A DNA stretch of 60,448 nucleotides from Conoideocrella luteorostrata (taxonomy: Eukaryota > Ascomycota > Sordariomycetes > Hypocreales > Clavicipitaceae): NCBI GenBank assembly GCA_032433595.1, contig JASWJB010000272.1, positions 1 to 60,448 on the forward strand, written 5' to 3'. Shown here piece by piece: positions 22,540 to 33,452 of this stretch. Both the position numbers and the translations under genes were made by a program. Position 1 is the first letter of the stretch. Each line of letters starts with the position of its first letter. The notes below the pieces were generated by a model that was not told where the DNA came from, did not search any database, and was given only the letters and a program-made list of their open reading frames with translations.

Positions 22540-23940
22540 TTAGACCTTCTTTGGGTCAAAATACACAAGCATCTCATCCCACGCTTTTGCGAACAGGCGA
22601 CCCAGTGCCTTCAGGCTGTCCCAAATCCTGCCAGGAATATACGTAGCCAGCCAAATGATCCCCGCCCCGCAATACCAAAGGCATACACCCACTCTCCCAA
22701 ACACAACCAACATCACCTTGTACGTGTACTTGCCAAATTCTTCAAGGAAAGAAAACAGAAGCCTTGGAAGCCCAACAAAGATAGCGTCCAATGAGGAGCA
22801 TAATCCGTTCCACACATCGTTCAGCGTGATCTCCTTAAACCATGATATAATCGCCATGACCAGAGTATGGCTAAATGAGGCAAGGCGTTCAACAGTGTGG
22901 GCGACCCAACGGCCAGCGTTGCGGAGAATAGCGCCAATCCACTGTGCGCACAACCCGAGACCTTCTGGTACTGACCTGAGCACACCCCACAATCGCAGGC
23001 CCATCCTCCCGATCCGTATGGGCATCTTCTTCACGACCTTGACCACGCGCGATGCAGCGAAGGCTATTCGCGACGGCAGCTCAAGAAGTCTTTGCTTGGC
23101 CCACCTGCCAAACTCGTGTCGTCGTTTCCACGCGGACTCGACCCTTTCGCCTATCGATCTAGCAAGCCCGCTAGGCACTGTCCACAGGATGAATTTGGGG
23201 ACACTCCAAAGGAAGAAAGTGACGAAGTCTTGAATGGCGCGGAATGCTCTTCGAATGCGTCTCATTTCCTCTTGATGCGCATGCTTCCACCTCTTCCAGG
23301 CACCGCCCCGGCGCGCTGGCAGAAACTCGACAATCTCCCGATGCCCATTCGCAGCAGCTAGGCGCAGAGCTAGAGCTCCGTCGGGGGCGATTAACGAATC
23401 GTCAGCACCATATTCTTGAGTCAATATCTTGACAATGGCAAGGTTGCCAGACTCGGCAGCCAGTTGGAGCGGCGTCCTGAACCGGTGGGCGATTTCGCCA
23501 TGCACAAACAGCGGCGTCGCTTGGCCATAGCCGTCCACAAGAGAGCCTAGGGAAAGGAGCTTCCGGACCATGCCACTCCTGTTAGCCCGGATTGCCGCAA
23601 GGAGAGGTGTCTCCCCTTGGGAGTTGGTCGCATCGGGCGAGATGAGGCCGTCGGAGACGAAGCGAGCAACCGCATCGTCAAGACCGCGCACGACCGCGTC
23701 AAAAAAAGCTATGACAATGTCGCGATGGAGATTATACTGCTCCGTGCGGAGGCCGTACTCTTCATCAGTCCATTCTGGATGTAGGTAATGGGCTGGTTTT
23801 TGCGCCGGGCTATGTAGGATTGGCAAGTTGATACCTGAAACTTGACTGATTCTTACGCGTAGGCGGTTGCTGTCAAAGACCGAGTACGGGGGCAAATTCG
23901 GGTCGCCTTCCTCGGCTGACTGTTCTACGTGTAAACTCAT
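22540..23940 (-). CDS. Ankyrin-repeat protein with long amphipathic tail
   Basis: A single exon of 466 residues. Three or so ankyrin units are visible: TNSQGETPLLAAIRANRSGM near 107-126, RTPLQLAAESGNLAIVKIL near 155-173, and PDGALALRLAAANGHREIVE just after. From about residue 215 to the end the protein is basic and rich in Trp, Phe, Leu and Val. It runs through amphipathic or weakly membrane-like helices (FFLWSVPKFILWTVPSGL, LWGVLRSVPEGLGLCAQW, WYCGAGIIWLATYIPGRIW), suggesting peripheral or inserted membrane association. No catalytic domain is seen. The ankyrin part would bind a partner protein. The function is unknown, and there is no neighbour that helps. Confidence 0.75.
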   Translation of the reverse strand: MSLHVEQSAEEGDPNLPPYSVFDSNRLRVRISQVSGINLPILHSPAQKPAHYLHPEWTDEEYGLRTEQYNLHRDIVIAFFDAVVRGLDDAVARFVSDGLISPDATNSQGETPLLAAIRANRSGMVRKLLSLGSLVDGYGQATPLFVHGEIAHRFRTPLQLAAESGNLAIVKILTQEYGADDSLIAPDGALALRLAAANGHREIVEFLPARRGGAWKRWKHAHQEEMRRIRRAFRAIQDFVTFFLWSVPKFILWTVPSGLARSIGERVESAWKRRHEFGRWAKQRLLELPSRIAFAASRVVKVVKKMPIRIGRMGLRLWGVLRSVPEGLGLCAQWIGAILRNAGRWVAHTVERLASFSHTLVMAIISWFKEITLNDVWNGLCSSLDAIFVGLPRLLFSFLEEFGKYTYKVMLVVFGRVGVCLWYCGAGIIWLATYIPGRIWDSLKALGRLFAKAWDEMLVYFDPKKV

Positions 23941-25180
23941 GGATGAGAATTGATAGGGCGTAGATTGGTGGATTTGTGTACCAATTCCATTGCGGCCATC
24001 CCCTCGCCTTATAGCACCGTGCTTTCCAGGCTGTAATATCTGTCATCTTTCTTTTTTTTTTGGGACTGCTGCCTGCCAACCTAACAGATCCCCCAGTCAC
24101 GAACCGGACGATGGCGTCGTGGCTCAGCAGTCAGAAATCTGCCTGGCGTGGCGTTGGGCTAGCTGTTCATCGTCTACGGAGTACGGAGTATTCAGGCCAG
24201 ATTGACCACGACTACTCCGTATTCCCAGCAACTTTGGGCTCTTTCACATGCTTTTGCCGCCACGCAACCAGTGACGTAGAAAACACATCGTAAGTCGTTT
24301 CAGCAACGGCAAAAGCCATAAGGAGTTCAAAGAATAGATTAACTGGATATCCGATGACACTTGCATAACGCAGTTCCATGCAAGACGATCCGAGAATGAC
24401 GCAAGATGTGAACATCCCTGGACAAATTCGGTTCCCTTCCTGGAAGCGATAACTAGTTAGCCGACTTCTCAGATTGGCACATCATTCGGAGCAGCCTCTA
24501 AGCCATCAAAACACCACCACCCAATCCGTCTCAGGGTCTTCTTTTCCAACATGTTTACAACCTTATTTTACCATTTCAGGAGCATACAAGCTACCCCGGG
24601 CTTGCCGACAGATCGCCCGTCGGACGCTATGCCCTGTTCCACATCGGCAAGACTGGGGCCGATAAGCGAAACCCTTGCATTGATCCAAGCAGTCTGAGCT
24701 CGACCACCGTGCTATTACCACATAGCGATCGAGGTTTTTTTTCTTTGGTCCCACATTGGAGAGATGCTAAGCGGAAAAGAGACTCGGAAACTGGGTTCGA
24801 CACGTCCGGGGTTTCGGCTGTGGGGGTTTACATGACAGCTCCGGACGCCTCGTTGAGCCCTGTCTCTTCGTCCCGACTGAAGTTTATCTCGGCGCACAGC
24901 CACTGCAACTGCATCTTCGAACTTGTCTGGGAATAATACTGATACTTCGTATGTGGGCTCTCAAAGCGTGTAACTGCATCAGCTTGATCCGGAAATATTC
25001 GCCCATCGCGGACGTTAGGTCTTGGCATTCGAATAAGCTCAGTAGATACCTAGATCTGGGGTTTCAGCAATGATGAATCGGCAAAGCCTATCGAACTGTT
25101 TCGGGTTAACTAAGACGTGATACGGGCCCTTATTTCATGCGATCATAATAAGTGGTGTAAACGCTACAGCGCAGAATCTG

Positions 25181-25187
25181 TATAAAG
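25181..25187 (+). promoter_or_regulatory. TATA box of small secreted protein gene
   Basis: TATAAAG about 140 bases upstream of the ATG at 25327; the CAA-repeat leader lies between. Confidence 0.45.
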
Positions 25188-25247
25188 CCTGACTGGCTTC
25201 CCGCTGATTTCTCATCGTGTCTACAAACAGCAAAACACCATTGCCTG

Positions 25248-25289
25248 CAACAACAACAACAACAACAACAACAGCAACAACAACAACAA
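25248..25289 (+). repeat. CAA trinucleotide repeat in probable 5' leader
   Basis: About 14 CAA units with one CAG and one final CAAT interruption, ending about 38 bases before the ATG of the 91-residue secreted protein. CAA-rich, unstructured leaders favour ribosome scanning, so it may help translation (inference). Confidence 0.85.
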
Positions 25290-25326
25290 TAACAAAAAAT
25301 TCATCTCTGCTTTTACATCCATCACC

Positions 25327-25647
25327 ATGAAGCAATTCAGTCTCGTCTTGGTTGCCGCCCTGGCATCCTTTGCAGCGGCTTCGCCCCTTAGAAGGACTGG
25401 CGGTAAGAAATTACCAAGAAACGTCTAGTCTGCGGCTCTATTGACAGCGCAAACAGCATCTGGGAATCATGTCGTCGGTCGTGCCAACGGTGGCAAAGCC
25501 GGCAACATTGAAAATAGTGCTGCTAAACTAGGCGCAACTATCGCAAATGGTGCAACTGGTAATAAAAATGGTTTGGACATTGCGGAGAGCGCCCTTGAGC
25601 TTGCCAAAAGCATCACCGGGCGCGATGAGGATGTGGAGGACGAGTAG
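25327..25647 (+). CDS. 91-residue secreted protein, no cysteine
   Basis: Exons 25327-25402 and 25448-25647 (45-base intron, GTAAGA...GACAG) give 91 residues. A clear signal peptide (MKQFSLVLVAALASFAAAS) is followed by PLRR, a possible Kex2 site. The mature part, about 65 residues, is rich in Gly, Asn and Ala: RANGGKAGNIENSAAKLGAT, then IANGATGNKNGLDIAESALE. It ends in an acidic tail, DEDVEDE. There are no cysteines and no known domain. It has the profile of a fungal small secreted protein or candidate effector, but that is only a profile. It is convergent with the Zn2Cys6 regulator, whose stop lies 258 bases away. Confidence 0.75.
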
Positions 25648-25905
25648 GTTCATTATGGTCAGGAAGTCTGTATTTGATTGGCAATACGGTTTGTAGAGGA
25701 AGAACGAAGTGAGGAAAGAAAGGGGAAAGGTGAATCGAACTGAACCGAAGACATGTCATGTATTTCCGCTTGGCCTGGATGCCAGTGTACACTCGTAGCC
25801 AAAATACCTGTATATGGTTACAATCGAGTGGTAGTCTCGTCACACGCGGCTCGAAATCACAGATGGATAATTCATCGCATTTGACGTCATATTACTACAA
25901 TAGCA

Positions 25906-27653
25906 TTAAAACCATTCAAGGTAGCGTTCAGGCCTTCGACATTCCTCGTCAACGGCATCCAGCGAAATTCTGACTCCGTATATTCGATGCAGCAGGTCGC
26001 CGACGCGGACGCCCAAAACTGACAATTCCAACGTGTCCCGCATGATGTGCATCTCCACACTGCCCTTGCCGATTAATCCAGTCGTCAAAATGAATCGAAG
26101 ACAAATACTCAAGGCCAACAGGCCGGACGTCCCTTCAATCACACCACCGTTGCGTTCGAAAAACAGGGGCATCGTGTGGACGCACTTGGCTGCATAGAGT
26201 TCGGGGCTCTTGGCGCCAAAGCTGGGTTGAGAATCACGGTTCAGCAGCTCAACGCGAGAGCCCGTGGAATCTCTCCATACCGGAGACTCCGTCTTACCCG
26301 CTATGTCGGAGAAAAACGTGCGAACCGAGTACAGCATCATCAAAGTAAACCAGTAAATCGTGCTCATGTGCGCCAAAGCAAAGTCAGCGTCGGACTGGGG
26401 CTTGGGCAGACGTGTGCCAGCGACCGTGTAATCGAACCTGCGTACATCCGAGGATGCTTTAGCTGCCCACGCGGCGACTTCTGCTTCAACTGCATCGCAC
26501 TGTTTCAGTATACGCTTCACGAGCTGCTCGGTCGATGCCTCCGGTGGAAGCGCCTGGAATGCTGCAACCTGCTCAAATATCATCGGCATGTCCACCATTT
26601 GATCCAGAAGCTCGTCTTTGATCGACTTCTCCAGGAAAGACCATGGCACTGTTTTCCAGGCGTGTGTTCCCAGTGGTGATCGCCGCCGCCTGCCAATCGC
26701 CAGCATAATCTTGGATAAAGGCAGCTTGTTAGTGGTTCTGCTGATGCCAATTGCCAAGATGTACTCACCATGTTTATCCGAGCGTCAATAAACAACTGAT
26801 GGCTCGTTCCGGTGGTAAACGCGCTGGGGCCTCGACCAAGAATCATTGCCTGTTGGCCCTCACTGTGTCCGCGCCAGGCCATAATATGGGCACCTTTCAT
26901 AGGAGGAAACAATACCTGTGACCTTGTTGTTGATATCGGTGAGGCAGCGTGGTGATAGGGAATAATGATGAAGAGCCACCTACCTCGTATGTTGCCATGA
27001 GACGAGAAGCTGCCAACAACCCATCTCGCTTGTACCAGTCTGGCTGCTGCAGAGCTTTTGAAGCCTCACCAACGGCTCTGTTGTACGTCTGCAGGCCTTT
27101 GATGCGCAGCTGCTCGTCGTTGTTGTCTGATGCGATTATAGAGGCAGCGGTGGCCATGGAGGCATATCGCAAGGTACTCTCCGAGTCGTACAGCTCTGGG
27201 ATAGTGCTTGTCCAGCCTCCAGATGCATATGTCTGTGCTGTAGTTGAATAGGCCCGGCCTCCGGGAAGCATCGCAGACCCCAGCATCCCGAAATACAGCT
27301 GCTCCCTGGCTGATCTTGTGAGAGAATCGGGCAGCGCCAGAGATGTGTCATCAGTCCGCTTCACGTTATATTGCACTACCCACGGTGGCCGGTCTGGCAC
27401 CGAATCATCCGAACTGAGCCATACAGTTTCCTCCCCTAGCGACCTTCTTGCCCGGGATGTATTATTTACCCAAGTAAGTTTTTGACCATACCCGCCGCAC
27501 GGGTAGCCCCCTGTTGTGCATCGGTTACAAAACGGTCGCGTTTTGTCACACTGCCTTGCTGTGAGCGACGTAGTGGTTCGCACGGAACGCAGCAGGGCCA
27601 TCTATACGTACCCCCTTCTTCCGTCGTCTGCAAGTCAAACATCCCTTTGACAT
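25906..27653 (-). CDS. Zn2Cys6 transcription factor, four exons
   Basis: Exons 27653-27612, 27550-26984, 26915-26769 and 26709-25906 join in phase to 519 residues. The first intron splits the zinc cluster. The joined motif has C5, C8, C15, C22, C25 and C32 in CX2CX6CX6CX2CX6C spacing, with the usual basic RRRKKG between. The remainder is the helical fungal regulator region without further signature (AREQLYFGMLGSAMLPGG, ATAASIIASDNNDEQLRIKG, FALAHMSTIYWFTLMMLYSV). It binds DNA as a dimer, probably at CGG half-sites, in the nucleus; targets are unknown. The real start lies upstream of what a plain ORF search shows, because the first coding exon has only 42 bases. The small secreted protein gene next to it is a possible but unproven target. 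Confidence 0.9.
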
Positions 27654-28141
27654 ACCTGGTATGCCTACCATATTTTTTTCCTTGGCTCAGCAGAATCTGC
27701 CTGAAGACCAAATGATTACCTTCCTTTGGGCTGAGAAGAAGCAGGTGCCGGCAGCCAGTTCGAACCGACTTTGGTGCATGCACGCATCAGGATGTGGTTG
27801 GTGGAGAAGTTGTCATGGGTCGTGCTGCTCGTTTGCGGCTGGCGTTGTATTTAGCAGCTGAGTTAGTTAGTTGGTTAGTTAACAATACTTCTCCGCACGG
27901 CGCAGACAGGCAGACAACAGATCAGATGGCTCCAGAGTCCAAAGAACACCAGGCGGGACTGCACCGAACGGAACCGCCACCGACCGATCAACCAATCATT
28001 GTTCTAATTGCTAATTTGCTTCGTACAAAACGCGAAGGCGTCAAATGTTCGCTGGGTGCGGAGTGCTGCGCACATGGAGAGGGGGCTATTCGGTAGCAGC
28101 AAGCACGATGGGAATTGTTGAATTAAATGTAAATAAATAAT
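27654..28141. other. Regulator promoter / GNAT 3' region
   Basis: 488 bases without a gene. A GTTAGTTAGTTGGTTAGTTAAC quasi-repeat lies at about 27861-27882. Otherwise unremarkable. Confidence 0.5.
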
Positions 28142-28837
28142 TTACAATGGTCTCTGACTTGCAGTCCGATCCATCTGCCATACCACACACTCTGTGCCCT
28201 CGCCGTCTCCCTTTTCATCAAGAGTGTGCATGCCCATATTCGTAAAGCCAAGTCTCTGAGGGATTGCGGCACTGCGCTTGTTGAGCTCCTGGTGTCTAAT
28301 CTGAACGTGCTCAGCGCCAATCTCAAAGGCCGTCCTTGTCAACAGTGAGGCTGCCCGACCTGCCAAACCCCGCCCGGTCGCATCAGTCGCGAGCCAATAC
28401 CCAAGCTCGAGTGTATTCGGCTTCTTAGTGAGAGGCTTCATTAGGCCGAACGAGCCGCTGGCTTGGCCGTCGAGTACAATCGCAAAGTGGTACTCCTCTC
28501 CAGACTCCCACGACTTTCGTGCAAAATCGATAAATTGCTCAGCCTTCAGGTGGCTATATCCTTCCACAGCCCAAGGCATCCACTGAGAGAGCTCGGCGAT
28601 TGATCTGCTGGCGGCTGCGTGGAGTCCGTTGGCATCGCTGCTTCGCCATCTATGCAGGACTACATCTCCTTCAACCAGATCTTCTGGCGGGGCGATTGTC
28701 GCATTCGGCTGTGACGTGGTTGAGTTTTTTCCCTCCTCCATGCGCAAGGTCGTGGCGTTCGTGTCTTGCTTTTCCGGAGTTGGCGCCTCGATAGACTGAC
28801 CAGTGGCGCCATCATCTTTGCCAGTTAATTCCTCCAT
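28142..28837 (-). CDS. GNAT-family N-acetyltransferase (RimJ/RimL-like)
   Basis: A single exon of 231 residues from the ATG at 28837 (a longer frame would need GTG). The first ~50 residues are polar and unstructured. The domain follows from VLHRWRSSDANGLHAA. It includes AELSQWMPWAVEGYSHLKAE, FAIVLDGQASGSFGLM, ELGYWLATDATGRGLAGRAA (the acetyl-CoA pyrophosphate loop, here Q/R-x-x-G-x-G/A style as TGRGLAG) and IRHQELNKRSAAIPQRLGF. This matches ribosomal-protein-serine/alanine acetyltransferase relatives that act on small molecules or protein N-termini. The substrate is unknown; probably cytosolic. Confidence 0.88.
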   Translation of the reverse strand: MEELTGKDDGATGQSIEAPTPEKQDTNATTLRMEEGKNSTTSQPNATIAPPEDLVEGDVVLHRWRSSDANGLHAAASRSIAELSQWMPWAVEGYSHLKAEQFIDFARKSWESGEEYHFAIVLDGQASGSFGLMKPLTKKPNTLELGYWLATDATGRGLAGRAASLLTRTAFEIGAEHVQIRHQELNKRSAAIPQRLGFTNMGMHTLDEKGDGEGTECVVWQMDRTASQRPL

Positions 28838-29303
28838 TGCCACCCCCCGCTCTTCAGGTTACAGCGAAGGTGGTGATGCGTCTTTTCGTTGCGAAATGAA
28901 TAGAGAGAGTCGGCCTGTTGCATTCTGGGTTGTTTAATAGTTGTAGTAAAAAAAAACTTCCGGTAGCCGGAGATTGGAGTCATATGTGAGTCAGCAACTG
29001 ACGCATGCATTTGTAGCACTAACGCAGCCGACAATGGGCTCAGCAGCAGTGCAACATAGAACCACGAGGTTCTATCGAGCAAAGGATGTGAGACGCCCAG
29101 GCGCAGCTGTAATATTGGGAGTGCATCCACGTCGGGCATACATTATATTTCTTAGTGCAAGTTGGGAGTCATTCTACAGATGATATGACCGTTGGTGAGG
29201 CAGAATCATGGCAGATCGGACCGATGGGCAGGTGCACGGCAATGAGGTACAGCTGGTCGATGCAATCTCGCTCTCCTATTCACTTAATCCACGTATCAAA
29301 GTA
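28838..29303. other. Short gene-free stretch
   Basis: Between the GNAT 5' end and the 3' end of the glycosyltransferase-like gene. Nothing recognised apart from an A-run near 28950. Confidence 0.5.
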
Positions 29304-31003
29304 TCACAGCTCAATTGGCCCCCTTCTGTCTCTCAAAACTTCATCGTACCAAGCCTTGTTGGAGGACTCATCCGGGTATCGGCATGCTTCATCTAGTGTC
29401 ACTACTTGAAATCCGTCTTTCAGGCGATCCCGGCTGTAAACCCTCGGCAGGTTGCTCTTCAGATCCGATCCAGGTGGGTAGTAAGCTACTTCTGTGTTCT
29501 GCCGCGAAACCCTGCCTATCGCGCCTCTTTTATGAGACTTTAGTCTGCGTTCCAGCATGTGCCTCAGATGCGGGAAGTACCATGTTTGATCCCACCACCG
29601 AGTCCGCCTCGCTTTGGCGTTGTCTTTCCACGCATTATGATGGAGCAACGCCGGTATGGAGGCCGTGTAAAAGTCAGCATACAGCGACATTCGCTCCCAG
29701 CCAATCCCATCTGTATCTGTCGCAACACCATTCGGCAGCACGTCAGCAACGTCGTTGAGAGTTTGACTGATGTCATTCGGGATGCCGTCCAGTCGCACAG
29801 GGTCGATACCCAGCTTTGAGGACTGCTGTTGGATGAAAGATCGGTTTTCAAGCGAAAGGAAGAGGCCATCATCTTCTGCATAGACCGTAGGTAGAAACAT
29901 TTGCTGCGAGTAATCCAGCCCTACATGGAACTCAAAGTCTCGTTGCCAAAGCGCCGGGCTGCGTATATCCGATGGTTTAAACGTGTCATTAAGACTCGAC
30001 AGTCTTTCTTGGTCACGTCGCCATTTCCTCCAAAGTTCTTGCTCGCCAAAGATTTCGCCAAATATGCCCTGGTCGCCTTCAAAATCAAGGTGCTCGGCAA
30101 TCACCCTCTCCATTCGTTGCTTGACCCGACGGAGATAGCGTCTCATGTCACCAACAGGGCCCATGAACGTGCCGCTATTGAGGAATCGTGGCCGTACATT
30201 GTGGTAGTACTTCTTTTCGGAGTCTGTATCGGTTGGGCTGCCATACAGGTCTGACCTGAGATTGCTTTGCGGTAAGTCGTCACAGTACAAATTCGAACCG
30301 GACTCCATGGTCGGGAAACATCGCTTTTGCGCAGCTGCAATGATTGTTTGCTTCATAGGCATCCTATTAGAATTCTTCCATTGCGCTGCCAGTCGGGAAT
30401 TCGCATCGTGATTGGTTTGATGGTACCGTTGGAGAAGCGTGTCAGGTGGTAGTTGGAACCAAATGTCGTACGCGTCCACCATCAAGACCAGATCATCGTC
30501 ATCAAGCCTCTCGCCTCTATGAGTGTTTGGTTGAGTCACATGGTCTAGATAATCCAGAGTCCCCGTGATCTTTGCGAGATATGCACCCCAGCTTCTGCTG
30601 ACGCTGTTGCTGAAGTCCTGGCCCCAATTGATTAGTATCGGGCTCGGATAACCCAAGACGGTGGCACTGGCAACCATTTTGCACAAGTCCGGACCGGGTT
30701 TGTTTGCAGGAACCAGCAGTGCAAATCGTCTGCGTCTATGATGATTCCATAGGTGAGATATCTCAGGCGTGGTAGAGAAAACTTGTTCCACGTCGGGGCT
30801 CGTAATCGTTCCGGTGAGTTTGTGTCTGGATGTCTACATAGGCTCAGCGTCCACGGATCAGCTGAGAAATTAATACGGACAGAGAGAAAACAGACCTTTA
30901 TCAGTGCTAACGATAAGCAAATCCAAACTGAAATAAAAATGGGAACTGTCAGAAGTAATTTTCTGGACCGCATTTTCGATGCGATTCTCATCGCAAAAGC
31001 CAT
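29304..31003 (-). CDS. Type II membrane glycosyltransferase-like protein
   Basis: Exons 31003-30896 and 30833-29304 (62-base intron, GTCTGT...TGTAG, branch-like GCTGA) give 545 residues. Residues 11-35 carry a basic patch and a hydrophobic signal anchor (LLLTVPIFISVWICLSLALI). The lumenal part has FALLVPANKPGPDLC, then DDDLVLMVDAYDIWFQLPPD, resembling the acidic metal/sugar-nucleotide motif of PLOD/GT25-like transferases, and VRPRFLNSGTFMGPVGDMRR, resembling their acceptor-side loop. A later stretch, LDYSQQMFLPTVYAEDDGLF, is also typical of this fungal family. It would act in the ER or Golgi on an unknown glycan. Assignment is by motif likeness and moderate. Confidence 0.75.
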
Positions 31004-32532
31004 GATGTGCCATTACATTCTACGCGTAAATGGGTTGAGCTTTCTAGTTGGCACAGGGGGTATATTTTAGTTATTATAACCTTTCACGACAAAACAGCCC
31101 AGTTAACCATGAACCAAAATGGAACGAACTGAAGGCAGGTAGGCAGTGAGCATCCATGTGCTCTTAGTGCGGATCGAGTGTCAGCATGTCAGGAAACACG
31201 CGGCTTCTCATGTGGCGGAAAATGGAGATTCAACGAACACGCAGCAAGGGAAAGGGGCTATCATCCTCCAGCGCTATAGAGAACCACGGCCTGAGGATCT
31301 AGCAAATTATACGCATTACCTGAAGACGCTAGCAGTGCATCTGATAATGCGCCAAGACCAATCACCCTCTTCAAAGGTATTGGCTGGTCACTATTATTGG
31401 GAAGACATCTCTTCCGCAATGGAAATGGTCAAACAAACGCTGCGGCATTATAATCCATGATCCCATCTTACACCTTGGCTAATGAGGAAGGGTACTTTGC
31501 CCTTGATAGTGATACTGCACGTTGATTTTGAATCAGTTAGCGGCACAAGCGTCTCGCTATGGTGCTCACTCGCGTTCAGCCAAGTGTAAGCTCATCATGG
31601 CCAGCGCATATGATTATCCACCATAATTGCTTGGCAGGCCAGAAAACGGTGCAACCGATACCTTTAAATTATATACTGTTGGTCTAAATTTCAGCACACC
31701 AGCACACTAGCTCGAGGAGGGATTCGTCGAACGGGCGTTTGCCTGTTGAGAACTTTCCGCTGACATACACTCGACCCTCCCGACACCGCTTACAATCCAC
31801 ATGGATCACCGGGAATAATGCTCCGCTCTATCCCCGTCCACAACGCTACATCCGAGACTGCAAGGAAGATGGCTTGAGTAGCGTGCAACTGGCCGAAATC
31901 TTGACTCGGTCCACTATCGGACTTCAATAAGAATTTATTAATAGATAGAGAATCTCATGCTCTGTAGGATAGAAATGCCCCGCCGATAATCATGACGTTT
32001 TTTAGGCGTCGTGGCAAACGGTTGCCTGGCCGTTCTCAAAAACAGCTCGTATGTTTGTAGATCGTTAGCCCAGTTCGCTGGTGGCTGCTTACACCCCTAA
32101 CTATGACGCTGCTGAGGCTCGTGCCCACCGGAAGTCGGCCAAGTTGGCAGCTGGAGTTAGTTGTCACTGTTTCAATCAGCGGGCGAGTCGAGAGCCTGCT
32201 GCTGCTATTCCATTTCCCCACCGGATGTCGCGGGGTGGACATAACCTTACAGTGCAGGGCTTACTGCTAACGTTGATTGAACGGCTGGCTTGGTCTGATT
32301 TGACATGGCGTTGCTCTTCCTACGACTACGCGACTACTGCGAATGATGGCCAAGCCGCAGGCGTAGCGACAGAATAATGACATGGTAATCTTGACGTTAG
32401 GATTCTCGTAGATTGAAGCTACAGATTTCTGATAACTACCCCGTACCTCGGGCGAAAACAATGATGGAACAAGCGTGAATACTGTTTAATACTATTTATC
32501 TTCGTCAACATTCATCCAATCACATTAGATCA
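31004..32532. other. 1.5-kb gene-free stretch before tRNA
   Basis: Frames at 31146-31460 (GTG start), 31739-31930 and 32081-32377 have no recognisable content. The last 100 bases are the 5' flank of tRNA-Glu. Confidence 0.5.
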
Positions 32533-32604
32533 TCCGGTATGGTGTAGTGGCTAACATCGCTCGCTCTCACCGAGCAGCCCAGGGTTCGATTCCCTGTACC
32601 GGAG
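32533..32604 (+). tRNA. tRNA-Glu (anticodon CUC)
   Basis: A full cloverleaf of 72 bases. The acceptor stem TCCGGTA pairs with TACCGGA, with discriminator G. The D arm contains TGGTGTAGTGGCTAACAT (A box). The anticodon stem GCTCG/CGAGC encloses the loop CTCTCAC, giving anticodon CTC for codon GAG. The T arm CAGGG-TTCGATT-CCCTG contains the B box. No intron. A Pol III terminator follows at once. Confidence 0.96.
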
Positions 32605-32614
32605 TTTTTTTTTT
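32605..32614 (+). terminator. Pol III T-run terminator
   Basis: Ten consecutive T directly after the discriminator base of tRNA-Glu. Confidence 0.9.
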
Positions 32615-33452
32615 GGCCTTTTTTGCCTCCCTTTGTCTCTAGTACATACATAGTCTTAATGGTCTCTGCTTGTACATGCTCGTACGGCTATTTCGGCGCT
32701 TTTAATAAGTTGTGTGCCCAAATATCCACCACATACGATTTTACATTGCCATTTCATACGTGCTCTTAATCCCCTGTTGTGCTACTCCCTGATCCAACTG
32801 CTTGACACTATATACATGCTGCGGCTTCATAATTTGATGGAGCAACTCAACTTTATTGCATAAAGCATGGGGTTGCAAATACACTCATCCTGTTTGAGCT
32901 ACGCTATTTAATTCGTATTCCGTCACCAAAACTGTACCCTAATAGATAGCATGGCCGATGGCGTACACAGGGTCGCAATGTCGCCGGAAAGATAAATGCT
33001 CACTTCAACAAGACTATCCTAATTAGCGTATCGTTAACAGCTCTCATCCTTTGGAAGGCCCGAAAGGCATCCTACGATGTGGTCACGTTGCTCTGAACCG
33101 CTACAGCTTTCGTGTTCCTCGTGTCTACTACTGATTCTAGTGTGTGCCTAGTTTTCACCAATCCCACCCGGTGAAGTCAGCCACCGACGAAATTGAACGT
33201 ACAGGTAGACAAAAAAGCATCGAAAGTATGCCAGGAACCAAACGCGGCGGCCAGGGAATGTCGTCTGTAATGAATGCATTGTGGTAAGCTCGGGATAACT
33301 CTTTGCCAGGCGATTGCAAACAGTTTGGGCGGGGGTCGGCAGCGTGCAAGCGGATTATAAAAGGTCTCATCGCAACAACACTTTCACACAACAAATTCTT
33401 AAGCTTATAGCTATTTTCCACAAATCTAGTGAGAAGCTAGTTCATTCCCACC
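32615..33452. other. Promoter region of cysteine-rich peptide gene
   Basis: No gene seen. The right end carries a TATA box (33356-33362) for the small peptide gene. Confidence 0.5.
33356..33362 (+). promoter_or_regulatory. TATA box of cysteine-rich peptide gene
   Basis: TATAAAA, 91 bases upstream of the ATG at 33453. Confidence 0.55.

Larger units (their letters stand above)
23941..25326. other. 1.4-kb gene-free stretch with motif cluster
   Basis: The shared 5' region of the divergent ankyrin and small secreted protein genes. It holds three TACTCCGTA/TACGGAGTA copies (24175-24183 and 24182-24190, overlapping; 24213-24221) and a T-run near 24049-24060. No gene is supported. Confidence 0.55.

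Noticed and set aside
31146..31460. 104-codon ORF upstream of tRNA-Glu
   Set aside because: GTG start, no domain, no splice sites that extend it.
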